DNA of 24,987 bases. Source: a bacterium Ga0077546 (GTDB taxonomy: Bacteria > Cyanobacteriota > Vampirovibrionia > Obscuribacterales > Obscuribacteraceae). Below are positions 1 to 8,500 of the stretch, piece by piece. Made by a program: the position numbers and the translations under genes. The notes below the pieces were generated by a model that was given only the letters and a program-made list of their open reading frames with translations, ran no database searches and was not told the origin of the DNA. Every line of letters starts with the position of its first letter. Position 1 is the first letter of the stretch. The stretch is from NCBI GenBank assembly GCA_001464165.1, contig LNEX01000267.1, positions 1-24,987 of the forward strand, in the 5' to 3' direction.

Positions 1-690
1 TACCGTCTTCAGCGTCCTTAAAAAACTTAGAGACTGACTTGATCCTGTCGGGAACGCCGTTCATCATGTTGCGCAAGCCGGAGGCATAACTTGCGTCGAC
101 GCAAAGAAGAGACGGCATATCCTGTGAATAGAAAGCCCAATCGACTTTGCTTCCATCGGGCTTTTTGGTCTTATCGATATATCTGAAGATTGATTCTTCG
201 TCCCAAGGCATATCGTTATTTGTAATAAATAGACCGTGCTCCTGGTGAAACTGCTGCTCTTCCCATTCTTTCAGTTCTTCTTTACTGCGAACGTCATTCT
301 CACCAACTTTCTGGCGCTTGCCTGGTTTGCCACATAGCGCCAAGGTGCGATTTACCCAGGTATTGCCTGGATAGGAAGAATACCAGCGATCGCAAATTCC
401 AAACTCACTGGCAAAGAGATCATAAGCCGGCACGTGCGCAGCCGGATGATAGCCCATAACTTGCTCCAGCTGCTGTCTTTGCTTGGTCCAGTCTTCTTCT
501 GATATTTTGCCTGCGGCAGGTAGGGTCTGCAAGTGAAGGCGCTTTCTGAAGACAAGAGCCTGAAAATAGTCTTCAATGAACCCGACCATGCCGCATCTGT
601 CATTAGGATCGCTTGTTGAAGCACCAAGGTCTGTGGAGCATAAGGGAAGCTCCAAACTTGAACGGCTTGGCCAATGTGGATCAATGGAAA
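1..690 (-). pseudogene. Second half of the phosphoesterase, in a shifted frame and cut by the window edge
   Basis: Reading the minus strand one frame over from about 690 down to the window edge gives an uninterrupted family-like sequence. It reads RSFSIDPHWPSR at the junction (if one T is restored), then MVGFIEDYF, then VMGYHPAAHVPAYDLFASEF, then CDRWYSSYPGNTWVNR. These are the typical central motifs of the phosphoesterase/phospholipase C family (stretch before the 'P-T-W-P/V-N-R' block). In this frame a stop lies just upstream of the junction (704-706), so the two halves join only if a base is added in the T4 run (minus strand). The gene is either a frameshifted pseudogene or a sound gene with a sequencing deletion. 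The true 3' end lies outside the window. Confidence 0.75.
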
Positions 691-2538
691 AGAACGACCG
701 AATTCATCACGACGATTGTGCAACTGCCTTTCTACATTGACAATGTTGTGACCAGGATCGTCTTCAATCTGTGTATTAGTGAGAGGCAAAACAGGGAAAA
801 TTTGATCTTGCGTGAAGAAGGCTTTGAGTTCATCATAAACCAACGAGTCTGCTGTATCGAATTTGCCGCCCTTGATTTGGTCGAACTGGAAGTCGCTTCT
901 CGCCTTGAGCACGTTGAACAGACCTGTGGTTCTTCCGTTCAGAAGACGAGACTCTTCTCTGTCGTTAGCGAGGAACGAGAGCATCTGGTCGAAAGAGCGG
1001 TTCTCAAGCATAATTACACCGATATGATCAATCTTCTGAAGATTATCTAGAGCTTCCTGGGAGTCCGGCGGATCCTCAACCGGTGGCGGAGTTTCCGGAA
1101 CCCTCTTCGTGAGTTCGGCTCTTACTTTCCATTCGAATGTGAGTTCGTAGATTACTTTGTGTTCGTCGATTCGTTTGCCTGTCTGTATGTATTCAAACCG
1201 CACAGGCTCAATTGGAAAGCTGGTGCCGAAATCGAGGGTGGGCTGCGCGCCCCCTTTTGTATCGACAATGCCGTCAGGCAAATCAAGGTGGAAGGAGATC
1301 ACTTGCGGCGGAAAGAATTCATCTCGCACTGCATCGCCAATTATCTCTGCCACCAACTTGGCTGACAATGCAGCCAGCCTAAACGTTAGCAAGTTGGTGA
1401 TTGCGATGCCGAGTCCTACAAATCCACCAGCCACTGTACAGTAAACGAGGCAAGCCAGCGCAGGTGTGAATCCGACGCCAATAGCCCGAGTCAGCCCAAA
1501 CCCGTCAAATCCACTCTTGGCACCACCGGAAATACCCAGCAGTGAGAAAATTGATGTGGTATAAGCAACAAATAGAATATCGCGCATTTCATGGCTGGAG
1601 ATACCGTGCAAGTCCTCAAGCTTCTGGTGATTGAAGCCGCCCCAGTCTGTTTCTGCAAGGTACACGCTGGCAGTGTAGACTCTGTTTCGCCAATCACCAT
1701 CGGCAACAGGTATAGTGGCGATCGTCCTAGGTAAGGCTACCTTTTTCTTCTCCTTGCCAGCCTTAAACTCGCCGATTTTCTCGGGATCGAAATATATGTC
1801 GCCCGGGGGCAGAGAATAAATGTCTTGGGCTACAACTCCAAGTGCAATTTCGTCAAAACCCGCTTCATTTTTGAAATCTTGAATACATTGCACACCGGTA
1901 AGAACCAGCTCCAGTTCTACGGGGCGAAACTCCACAAGCGGAGTTGGTTCCAGAAAGTCGGCCATTGAGGTGCGCAGAAGTCTGTCTGAGAATTTAGCTT
2001 TGACTCTTCTGTCGGCACCGGCTGCGATACTAGACTTACTTATACTTCTGGCTTTGCCGACAGATTGCTTATCGGCACCAGATTCTTGAACAGCTTCACC
2101 TTCTTCAGCATCTATCTTATCGAGAAGCCTTTGCACGCCACCTCTGACTCGCTCTTTAAGGCCTTTGATCTGCTGGTGAGATGAGAGTTCGGAAGCTTTA
2201 TCAAATACTGAGTGACGACCATCGACGGCAAGTGAAGAGATGATTTTGCCGTAACGCTGCTCACGTTCTTTGCCGACTGCGTTCAATCTAGCCCGGGCTC
2301 CGAGGGCAATTTTGTCTCTCACCGCTGTAGGCATCTTTTTAAGTGAGGCCCCGAGCAATTGCTCAAATGATGAAAGTCCCGTCAAGGCATCATCTACACG
2401 GCCCTCACCTCCGGCAGCAGCTCCTGACAGGCCCTGGTCAAGCGACAACCGGACCATTTCGGTGGCTCGCTCCAGCAATTCGTCAATTGAACTGTCAAGG
2501 TCCTGATCGGTGTTGCGCAGTCGCTCGAACAATTTCAT
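352..2538 (-). CDS. Phosphoesterase-family protein (phospholipase C/AcpA-like) with long N-terminal extension, 3' end frameshifted
   Basis: Likely hydrolyses phosphate esters or phospholipids. Around residues 508-519 the protein reads VIMLENRSFDQM, the hallmark start of the phosphoesterase family (PF04185: phospholipase C, acid phosphatase AcpA), in which the Glu-Asn pair helps bind the catalytic metal. The first ~500 residues are not recognised. They contain a Gly/Ala-rich hydrophobic stretch at about residues 350-383 that could be one or two membrane helices. The start is well supported: AGGTGA lies about 6 nt before the ATG. Family similarity stops at about residue 616, at a run of four A on the plus strand (688-691). 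Beyond it this frame gives unfamiliar sequence to a stop at 352, while another frame restores family motifs. The last ~112 residues of this reading are therefore probably not the native C-terminus. It lies 94 nt downstream of the EF-hand gene on the same strand. Confidence 0.75.
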   Translation of the reverse strand: MKLFERLRNTDQDLDSSIDELLERATEMVRLSLDQGLSGAAAGGEGRVDDALTGLSSFEQLLGASLKKMPTAVRDKIALGARARLNAVGKEREQRYGKIISSLAVDGRHSVFDKASELSSHQQIKGLKERVRGGVQRLLDKIDAEEGEAVQESGADKQSVGKARSISKSSIAAGADRRVKAKFSDRLLRTSMADFLEPTPLVEFRPVELELVLTGVQCIQDFKNEAGFDEIALGVVAQDIYSLPPGDIYFDPEKIGEFKAGKEKKKVALPRTIATIPVADGDWRNRVYTASVYLAETDWGGFNHQKLEDLHGISSHEMRDILFVAYTTSIFSLLGISGGAKSGFDGFGLTRAIGVGFTPALACLVYCTVAGGFVGLGIAITNLLTFRLAALSAKLVAEIIGDAVRDEFFPPQVISFHLDLPDGIVDTKGGAQPTLDFGTSFPIEPVRFEYIQTGKRIDEHKVIYELTFEWKVRAELTKRVPETPPPVEDPPDSQEALDNLQKIDHIGVIMLENRSFDQMLSFLANDREESRLLNGRTTGLFNVLKARSDFQFDQIKGGKFDTADSLVYDELKAFFTQDQIFPVLPLTNTQIEDDPGHNIVNVERQLHNRRDEFGRSFPLIHIGQAVQVWSFPYAPQTLVLQQAILMTDAAWSGSLKTIFRLLSSESAFTCRPYLPQAKYQKKTGPSKDSSWSKLWAIIRLRTCRLMISLPVSLEFAIAGILPIQAIPG

Positions 2539-2632
2539 CGATTCACCTCAGGCTTGACTTCAGGAAATCGTGAGTATAGCCGATTGTCATAAACCTTCGC
2601 TAGGCAATCACTGTCACACACTTTGAGCCCGG

Positions 2633-3310
2633 CTATAGATCAAATATAAGCCCAAATTTGCCTTTGACTTTTGCCGGGTAACTATCTAAATCGTTGTACG
2701 TGATAGAAGTCCCATGGCGGCGGCCATGACGAATCTCATTGTACCGCTCCTGCATAGCATGAAGTGCTTGCCAGTCGCACGAACTCGCAGACTTTACCCG
2801 ACCGAATACAGCGTCGAAATCTTTGGGATAAATACGGTCGCTGCCGCCACTCATCATCTGAGACCAGTTGGTTAGGCCCACGTCACGAATGGCATTGGCA
2901 CTGGCCATCGCTTTTGGCATGGATTTGGCTACCTGATTCAGCTCGGCCAGATCCTTTAGAGAGATACCACTCCATTCTGGGCCCCACTGGTCGTTGGAAA
3001 GTGCGGCGACCTCAGAAACCTTGGTCTGCAAGGCTAACCACCGCTCTCGCTCCTCACCTGAACGCAGGTTGGTTGCAGCACTGCGCAGTTCGTCTTCGCC
3101 CAAATAGCCGTTTCCATCAGTATCGTTCTTTTGAAATTTGTTTGTCGCAGTTTTTACTATTTCCTGCACATACTCAGATCTCAAAACATCGCTGGCGGTT
3201 GGCTGGAAGCATTCCGTTTTGTTTTCAATCTTTTCAAATAGAGGTTTGATGTATTGCTCCAGAGAATCACTATCTGATGAACCAGGTGAAGTCTTGCGCA
3301 ATATAGGCAC
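2633..3310 (-). CDS. EF-hand domain protein
   Basis: A 225-residue protein with one canonical EF-hand calcium loop at residues 63-74, DTDGNGYLGEDE (D1, D3, N5, G6, L8, E12 all as expected), followed by a helix-like stretch. A second, degenerate loop may exist near GGSDRIYPKDF but lacks the acidic ligands. No signal peptide or membrane helix is evident, so it looks cytosolic. It starts with GTG; GGAGAAA sits about 7 nt upstream, and no better start is visible. The gene is followed by the phosphoesterase on the same strand after 94 nt. Many phospholipase C-like enzymes need metal, so a calcium link is possible but is only inference. Apart from the EF-hand I do not recognise the protein. Confidence 0.75.
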   Translation of the reverse strand: MPILRKTSPGSSDSDSLEQYIKPLFEKIENKTECFQPTASDVLRSEYVQEIVKTATNKFQKNDTDGNGYLGEDELRSAATNLRSGEERERWLALQTKVSEVAALSNDQWGPEWSGISLKDLAELNQVAKSMPKAMASANAIRDVGLTNWSQMMSGGSDRIYPKDFDAVFGRVKSASSCDWQALHAMQERYNEIRHGRRHGTSITYNDLDSYPAKVKGKFGLIFDL

Positions 3311-3777
3311 GGTGTATTTCTCCGAAAACTAACTACCTTAAGATATGAACGACCCAGCCATAGGCTTTAGCGGGAAAGGCTAAGCCGAAATTGGTCACTC
3401 TGAGTTAACTGAAATTAGTATGAGCGCAGTTTGTGGTGAATTTGTGGCAAAACACAGAAATTCGTCAACCTGAAATAGGAAAGCGAGACTACTGTGCAAT
3501 TGCACAGTCCTTTTTCGATAGCCTCAGCATATACTGCTTTGCGATGGAAATCACATGAACCAGATTCAGACTGCTTTTGTAAGCTCATGCAGACAGGCTT
3601 GTAGGCAGGGTGTGGTGAATACAGAGCAATTCTCTTTGGTGTTTGAACTTCTTTGCTTCACCGGTCGTCTTTAGTCTTAGGTGAACGGGCAAAAGTTGAC
3701 CGACTATAACTACTTGTATGTTACTGCGTGTCTTGCCCTCTCTAATTCAGCAGTCTCATCAGAGGAGCAGCAGCGCT
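3311..3777. other. Intergenic region between the EF-hand gene and the integrase
   Basis: Divergent intergenic space holding no convincing gene or tRNA. It contains an 18-bp perfect palindrome (3491-3508), a weaker GGCTT...AAGCC inverted repeat around 3363-3386, and two copies of tgtggtgaat (near 3431 and 3611). The regulatory region of the integrase, and any left attachment site of the element it moved, would be expected here. I could not identify a core site because no matching direct repeat was found elsewhere in the window. Confidence 0.5.
3491..3515 (+). terminator. 18-bp perfect palindrome followed by a T run (terminator or operator)
   Basis: The sequence ACTGTGCAATTGCACAGT reads identically on both strands and is followed by CC then five T. 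As RNA it can form a stem with a very small loop before a short U tract, like a weak rho-independent terminator for plus-strand transcription. Its perfect symmetry and position about 270 nt upstream of the integrase start also suit a dimeric repressor's operator. Sequence alone does not decide between these. Confidence 0.4.
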
Positions 3778-5073
3778 ATGTATAAATTGACCAAACAATT
3801 TGTCGAAACAAATATTGAACCGCCAGAAAAAGGGCAACGTTTCTACAGAGACGAAGATATTCTTGGCTTTGCTGTGCGTGTAACGCCCAAGTCAAAGTCT
3901 TACATACTGGAGAAGCGGGTTGATGGTGTCAACCGTCGCATCACAATAGGCAAGTGCGACGAAATCTCTCTCGAATCTGCGCGAAATCAGGCTTGCATGA
4001 TGCTCGGAGATATCTCACAGGGAAACGATCCGCAAACAGGCAAACGCATCAACACTCTCAACGATATTACTCTGCGAGAAGTTTTTCAAAAGTTTCTTGA
4101 AATTAAGCCGATCCGAAAAGACACACAAAGAAATTATCACTATGCCATCAATAGGCACTTTAACGATTGGCTCGATCTGCCAATCACATCAATCACTAAA
4201 GACATGGTAGAAAAACGTCATCACGAGCTTACTGTTAGCCCAAACAGACTAGGCACATCCGGACATGGACGGGCAAACAATGCTCTAAAGAAGTTAAGCA
4301 CTCTCATTAATTTCGCTTCTGACAGGTACGGCACAGATGAAGAACCGCTGATCAAGGCGAATCCTGTTTCCCGGCTATCGCGTAATAGGTCATGGCATCG
4401 CATCCATCCTCGCCAAGGCATTATTGCCGATCACAAACTCAAAGAGTGGTATCGAGCCGTGGGCACGCTGCAGAATGAGGTGGCACGTGACTTCATGATA
4501 TTTCTACTGTTCACCGGCATGCGATTCGGCGAAACAAGAAAGCTAAGGTGGTGCCATGTCGACTTTAAAAATAAAATACTTGTCGTACCACGCGAACTAA
4601 CAAAGAGTGACAGAGAGCATCGATTACCGCTCAGCGAATTTCTCGTCGCACTGCTCAAGAAGCGGTATATTTACCGGAAGAATTCAGACTGGGTTTTCCA
4701 ATCTAGCCGACTGAAAAACAAACACCTCAGCGGTGGCGTTGCCATCGTCAGCAGAGTGCGTGCAAAAAGTGGTATTACTTTTACATTCCATGATCTTCGC
4801 CGTACATTCCTGACCATGGGAGAAAAATTAGATGTTCCTCAATATGCACTTAAACGACTGGTCAACCACAGCGTCTCAAACGATATGACAGGGCGATACC
4901 TCATCTTAGATATCGAAAGGCTCAGGTCTCACATGTCTCGCATTACGAACGCATTCTTAGAACTGCTAGATATTGACGGCAACGACATGAGGGAATGGAA
5001 ACCAGTCAAGGAAACTGAGCTGACTGAGATCAACCAGCTGACTATCCCTCTAGAAAATATTCGAATCATGTAG
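3778..5073 (+). CDS. Tyrosine recombinase/integrase with DUF4102-type arm-binding domain
   Basis: Site-specific DNA integrase of the lambda/P4 type; it would cut and rejoin attachment sites of an integrative element. The N-terminus (YRDEDILGFAVRVTP, then SYILEKRV and ITIGKCDEISLESAR) matches the DUF4102/arm DNA-binding domain, followed by a core-binding region. All catalytic residues are present (numbered from the upstream in-frame ATG at 3718): R269 (TGMRFGE), K296 (LTKSDRE), H358 and R361 (FHDLRRTF), H384 (LVNHS) and Y394 (TGRYL). I prefer the ATG at 3778 because GAGGAG precedes it by about 10 nt and the DUF4102 domain begins there; starting at 3718 adds 20 residues of no family character. 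No tRNA, excisionase or phage genes are beside it, so the element is either degraded or not delimited here. A remnant of a second recombinase faces it downstream. Confidence 0.9.
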   Translation: MYKLTKQFVETNIEPPEKGQRFYRDEDILGFAVRVTPKSKSYILEKRVDGVNRRITIGKCDEISLESARNQACMMLGDISQGNDPQTGKRINTLNDITLREVFQKFLEIKPIRKDTQRNYHYAINRHFNDWLDLPITSITKDMVEKRHHELTVSPNRLGTSGHGRANNALKKLSTLINFASDRYGTDEEPLIKANPVSRLSRNRSWHRIHPRQGIIADHKLKEWYRAVGTLQNEVARDFMIFLLFTGMRFGETRKLRWCHVDFKNKILVVPRELTKSDREHRLPLSEFLVALLKKRYIYRKNSDWVFQSSRLKNKHLSGGVAIVSRVRAKSGITFTFHDLRRTFLTMGEKLDVPQYALKRLVNHSVSNDMTGRYLILDIERLRSHMSRITNAFLELLDIDGNDMREWKPVKETELTEINQLTIPLENIRIM

Positions 5074-5115
5074 CTTTAACATGGTGCCTACAAGACTTCT
5101 AGATACAGAAACAAA

Positions 5116-5295
5116 TCAATCTCTGCCAAAGCCCTTGTACCTTCTAGAATCAAGCTTAGTGTAGAGAACAGTGTGCTGAATGGCCTTGTGACCGAAGTAG
5201 CCTTGTATTGCTCTGAGGTCTACGCCCCTACTGGTTAACTGGTAGCCTTTCGAGTGCCGAAGCATATGTGGGTGGACCGGGAACTTGATCCCGGC
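5116..5295 (-). pseudogene. C-terminal remnant of a FimB/XerC-like tyrosine recombinase
   Basis: Fifty-nine codons on the minus strand, ending in TGA at 5116-5118, encode the catalytic end of a second tyrosine recombinase. It reads FPVHPHMLRHSKGYQL, then GVDLRAIQGYFGHK, then IQHTVLYTKLD, and ends FGRD. This holds the H-x-x-R-H motif, the G-H motif and the nucleophile tyrosine in the arrangement of short FimB/FimE-like or Xer-like recombinases. A TAA lies in frame directly upstream of the first codon (GCC), and no N-terminal part is detectable, so the gene is a 3' fragment. It differs from the neighbouring integrase, whose box is FHDLRRTF, so it is not a duplication of it. The two are convergent, with 42 nt between their stop codons. 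Confidence 0.8.
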
Positions 5296-5579
5296 TTATG
5301 GATCTTAAACATGAGACCACCAACACAGAGAAAAGTAAAAACCAGTGGTCGCTTAGAGCAAGGCTCTTACTTTAGCGTGCCCGCAAAGCCAGTCTCAAAT
5401 TTCAGGTAATTTTCACATAGTCGGGTGTATGGTAAGTTCGTGGCAGTAAATTGTTCGCTGCCATGTCCAAAATGTCTTTTGGGCGGGTATATGAATGATG
5501 GAAAACCTTACTATCTTACCTTTGCTTTGTCCGAGGCTGACATTGCCGCGGCAGAGTATATTGTCTTGGGGAAGCTTCG
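5296..5579. other. Gap between the recombinase remnant and the giant gene
   Basis: No gene is convincingly supported here. A small hairpin with a 5-bp stem, AGAGC/GCTCT (5355-5367), is followed by 'tactttag' and could be a weak terminator. An open frame beginning ATG at 5425 runs 107 codons to 5748, but it overlaps the start of the giant gene by 169 nt and turns into Arg/Gln-rich text in the overlap, so I treat it as a chance frame. The giant gene's promoter should lie in this stretch; I see no strong -35/-10 pair. Confidence 0.4.
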
Positions 5580-8500
5580 GTGGCTAACGGCGGCGACACA
5601 AAATCAGCTGACGATAAGCGCGCGGCACGTCCAGAGGCGCAGCCCGAGACAGCAGATGCGGCCAAAGCTGCCGAGAGGACGGCGACGAAGTTACTCGATG
5701 ACGCTCAACCAAGCATCGGAGATAAGTCTACGGTGGCTAAGCCCGTAAACGGGTCCAAGCCAGATGCGGCGGTAGCTGGTCTGCCCGATCTTAAATTGGT
5801 CGGTCAAATCGAAACTAATGTCCCTGCTCCGCAGACCGACACACGGGTCAAGCCCGGTGATGCTCAAGTTAAAGCCACCGATGTTCCAGTGCCGGCTGCC
5901 CGTCAGCTCGACGACGCTACCATACAAACCCATGCCAGAGCTTTACGCGATGCTTTGGGCGAAACCTCTATGCTCATTTTCTCAAACCCTAATCAGGCCA
6001 AAGTCGAGCAAATTATAGGGCCACTGGGCCGAGCTGATCGTATCGCGCTGGAGAATGCATTTAATCATCCTGCTGATGGACCGGCGCCGGGCAAAGATCT
6101 TCGCACCCAGTTGCGCGAAGCCTTCGGTCCCATCGAAGGCGTACGCATGGAGACTATCTTGCAGCGCGAGGATGGTCGCTCCAATGATGCCGGTGCTGTG
6201 CGTGTGGCTCTGGCTACCGCTGAATCTGACCCAGCTAAAGCCAGCGCTCAAATCGAACAAATCTTCAAACAGCTCAACTCACAGCAGATTGCCCAACTAC
6301 GTCTTGACTACACCAATCAAACTGGCCACGATTTGACCAGCGATATTAAAGTCAATCAAAATCTTTCACCAGCTCTGCGCGATTCGTTTGATAAATTAGC
6401 GAAGGGCTCTGACTTGCGCACGCCGCAAGATGTAGTTGACATTGCTCGCACGGCTTTGCAGCAAAAAGACAGAGACTTACTGACTAATATTCTTGCGGGT
6501 GATGCGCCGTCGGCAGTAGCCGCAAGGCAGCAGCTAAATGCCGATCAAGATTTTCGCAAAGAATTGGCTCGGGCATTTCCTAACCCAGATGAAAGTTCAC
6601 GTGCAAATAGGCTTAGTATCGCCAGTGGTAACTTTGATAAAGCCACTGACCCTGCCACTCTTGATTATTTGAAGCATGGCCATGTTGGTTTGGACACCAT
6701 TGCCAGGCAAGATACCGCGCCGATTTTCTTTAACAACAAAGAAAATCTTGAGTTAGCTTTGCGCAATGCTACCGATATAGAGCGCGCCAAGTATCGCGCG
6801 GGCAAAGACATCGAAGATACTCATCGTGAGCCCACTACACCGCAAGAGCGCGAAGCTCTGCAGTTTTATCGCGGCTTGCATGAGTCGTTGGCAAAAGGTG
6901 GCAATGCTCGAGAGAATGCCGTTTGGGAAGACCAATTGCTTAATGGTCGCCGCACAATTGCTAGCGAAATGGCTGCCACTCATTCAGATGGCTGGACCCC
7001 CCTTGGCTTAGGTTCTGGCCATAAGACTAACGACTTGATGGGCAAGGCTGAAAATCTTTCTCGCCAAGATTGGGAAGCTCTGCGCGACCCGGTCAACGGC
7101 CAGAAATTCCGCACACAAATCGAGTCTTCACTTGCCACTTATGCTACGCCTGAAGAAAGCCGTCGCATTATGACCATGCTCGATCAAAAAGCTCAGGCAG
7201 CCACTTTTGAGGATGCTAGTAAGATTGTTCGCAGCCTTGATGACACTATCTCTGACAATCGTAGCAGTACATTCTTAGGAATGGGCACCTCATATGATGC
7301 TCTGCCGATTATGAATAAGCTGGCTCATCTTAGCCCAGCTGAAGCTAGTAAATATCACGATGATGCACAATATCGCAAACAAATAGACGATATGATCACT
7401 GACAACTTTTTGCCTGGGTATCAGGTCTATGCTCGCACCATGCTAGAGCAAGTGGCTCGCACCGGTCAGCCGGCTCAAGAAGGCTTGGCCGAGAGAATAT
7501 TGGCAAGCGGATTGCGCCGGGAGCCGAGTGAACAGCGAATTTCTGATGTTGAAACATTGCTGGGCGATAAGGCTGTGCGCGATCGCTTAAATCAGCCTGA
7601 CGATAAGTTATCGCCTGCTGACAGAAGTCTTAAAATGGCCATCGAGAATGCTGTTCTATCCTCAATTAGTGAGAAAATGCCGACGGCAGACTTCCAAGCC
7701 CAATCAATGCTGACTGATAGTCAAATGCGTGAACTGATGACAACTGGTCACTTATCGCCATCGCGCAAATTGCAGTGGGGTCATGACCGTGAGAATCTCT
7801 ATGCTCAAGTGGCTACTGCCAGCCCACTTGAGCGCGAAGCCAGCAATCGCTATCTAAGCGATGGCGAAAAGCAATTAGTTGATGCTATTGCCAAACAAAA
7901 TGGACAGATGCAGCTTGAAGACCGCATGCGCAGTTTTGTCTTGCGTGAAGGCACAAACTATCAAGCCTTCCAACAAGAATTGCGCGCCCTTAGCCCTGAG
8001 CAGAAGCAATCACTGAAAGATGCCTACGAAGCTAAGTATCATTCTCCTCTCAATCAAGATTTCTTACAGAGAGTGGGGGCGCAAGATCAGACTGTCTATC
8101 GACAATACCTTAACCCTAGTGAGAATGACGGCAGACAAGACAGCTACGACAACTATCGCGCCTTCCTCGATGCTCGTACTGGCACCGCTGCAGATGGCAC
8201 TGAGCTAACAGCTGAGCGTGCTAGCGAACTGCAAACGTCGGCTTTAGAAAATTACCAGCGCCAATATGCAAAACTCAATCCGCAGCAACAAGAGGCTATG
8301 AACCAATTCTTTGGTCAAGCTTTGAAAGACAACCAAAATTCTAAAGAGAAGTTAGCCGAAATTCTTGTTGACGCAAGCATCACTGCTGCTGCACTGACTG
8401 CCGCACCCTTCACTGCTGGTTTGAGCACTGCCGCTCTGCTCACTGTAATTGGCACTGCCTCTGTCGCTGGCGCCGGTTATCGGGTTGCAGTATTCCGCGG

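Noticed and set aside
613..1050. 145-codon plus-strand open frame
   Set aside because: Antisense shadow of the phosphoesterase; no SD and no recognisable motif, while the minus strand carries the LENRSFDQM signature.
5270..5321. tRNA-like or attC-like foldback (CCGGGA/TCCCGG hairpin with flanking GGTGG/CCACC)
   Set aside because: On the minus strand most of this stretch codes for the FPVHPHMLRH part of a recombinase remnant; the T-loop would be one base short and there is no room for D and anticodon arms.
5425..5748. 107-codon open frame before the giant gene
   Set aside because: It overlaps the start of the 1898-residue frame by 169 nt, becomes Arg/Gln-rich in the overlap, and shows no family motif.
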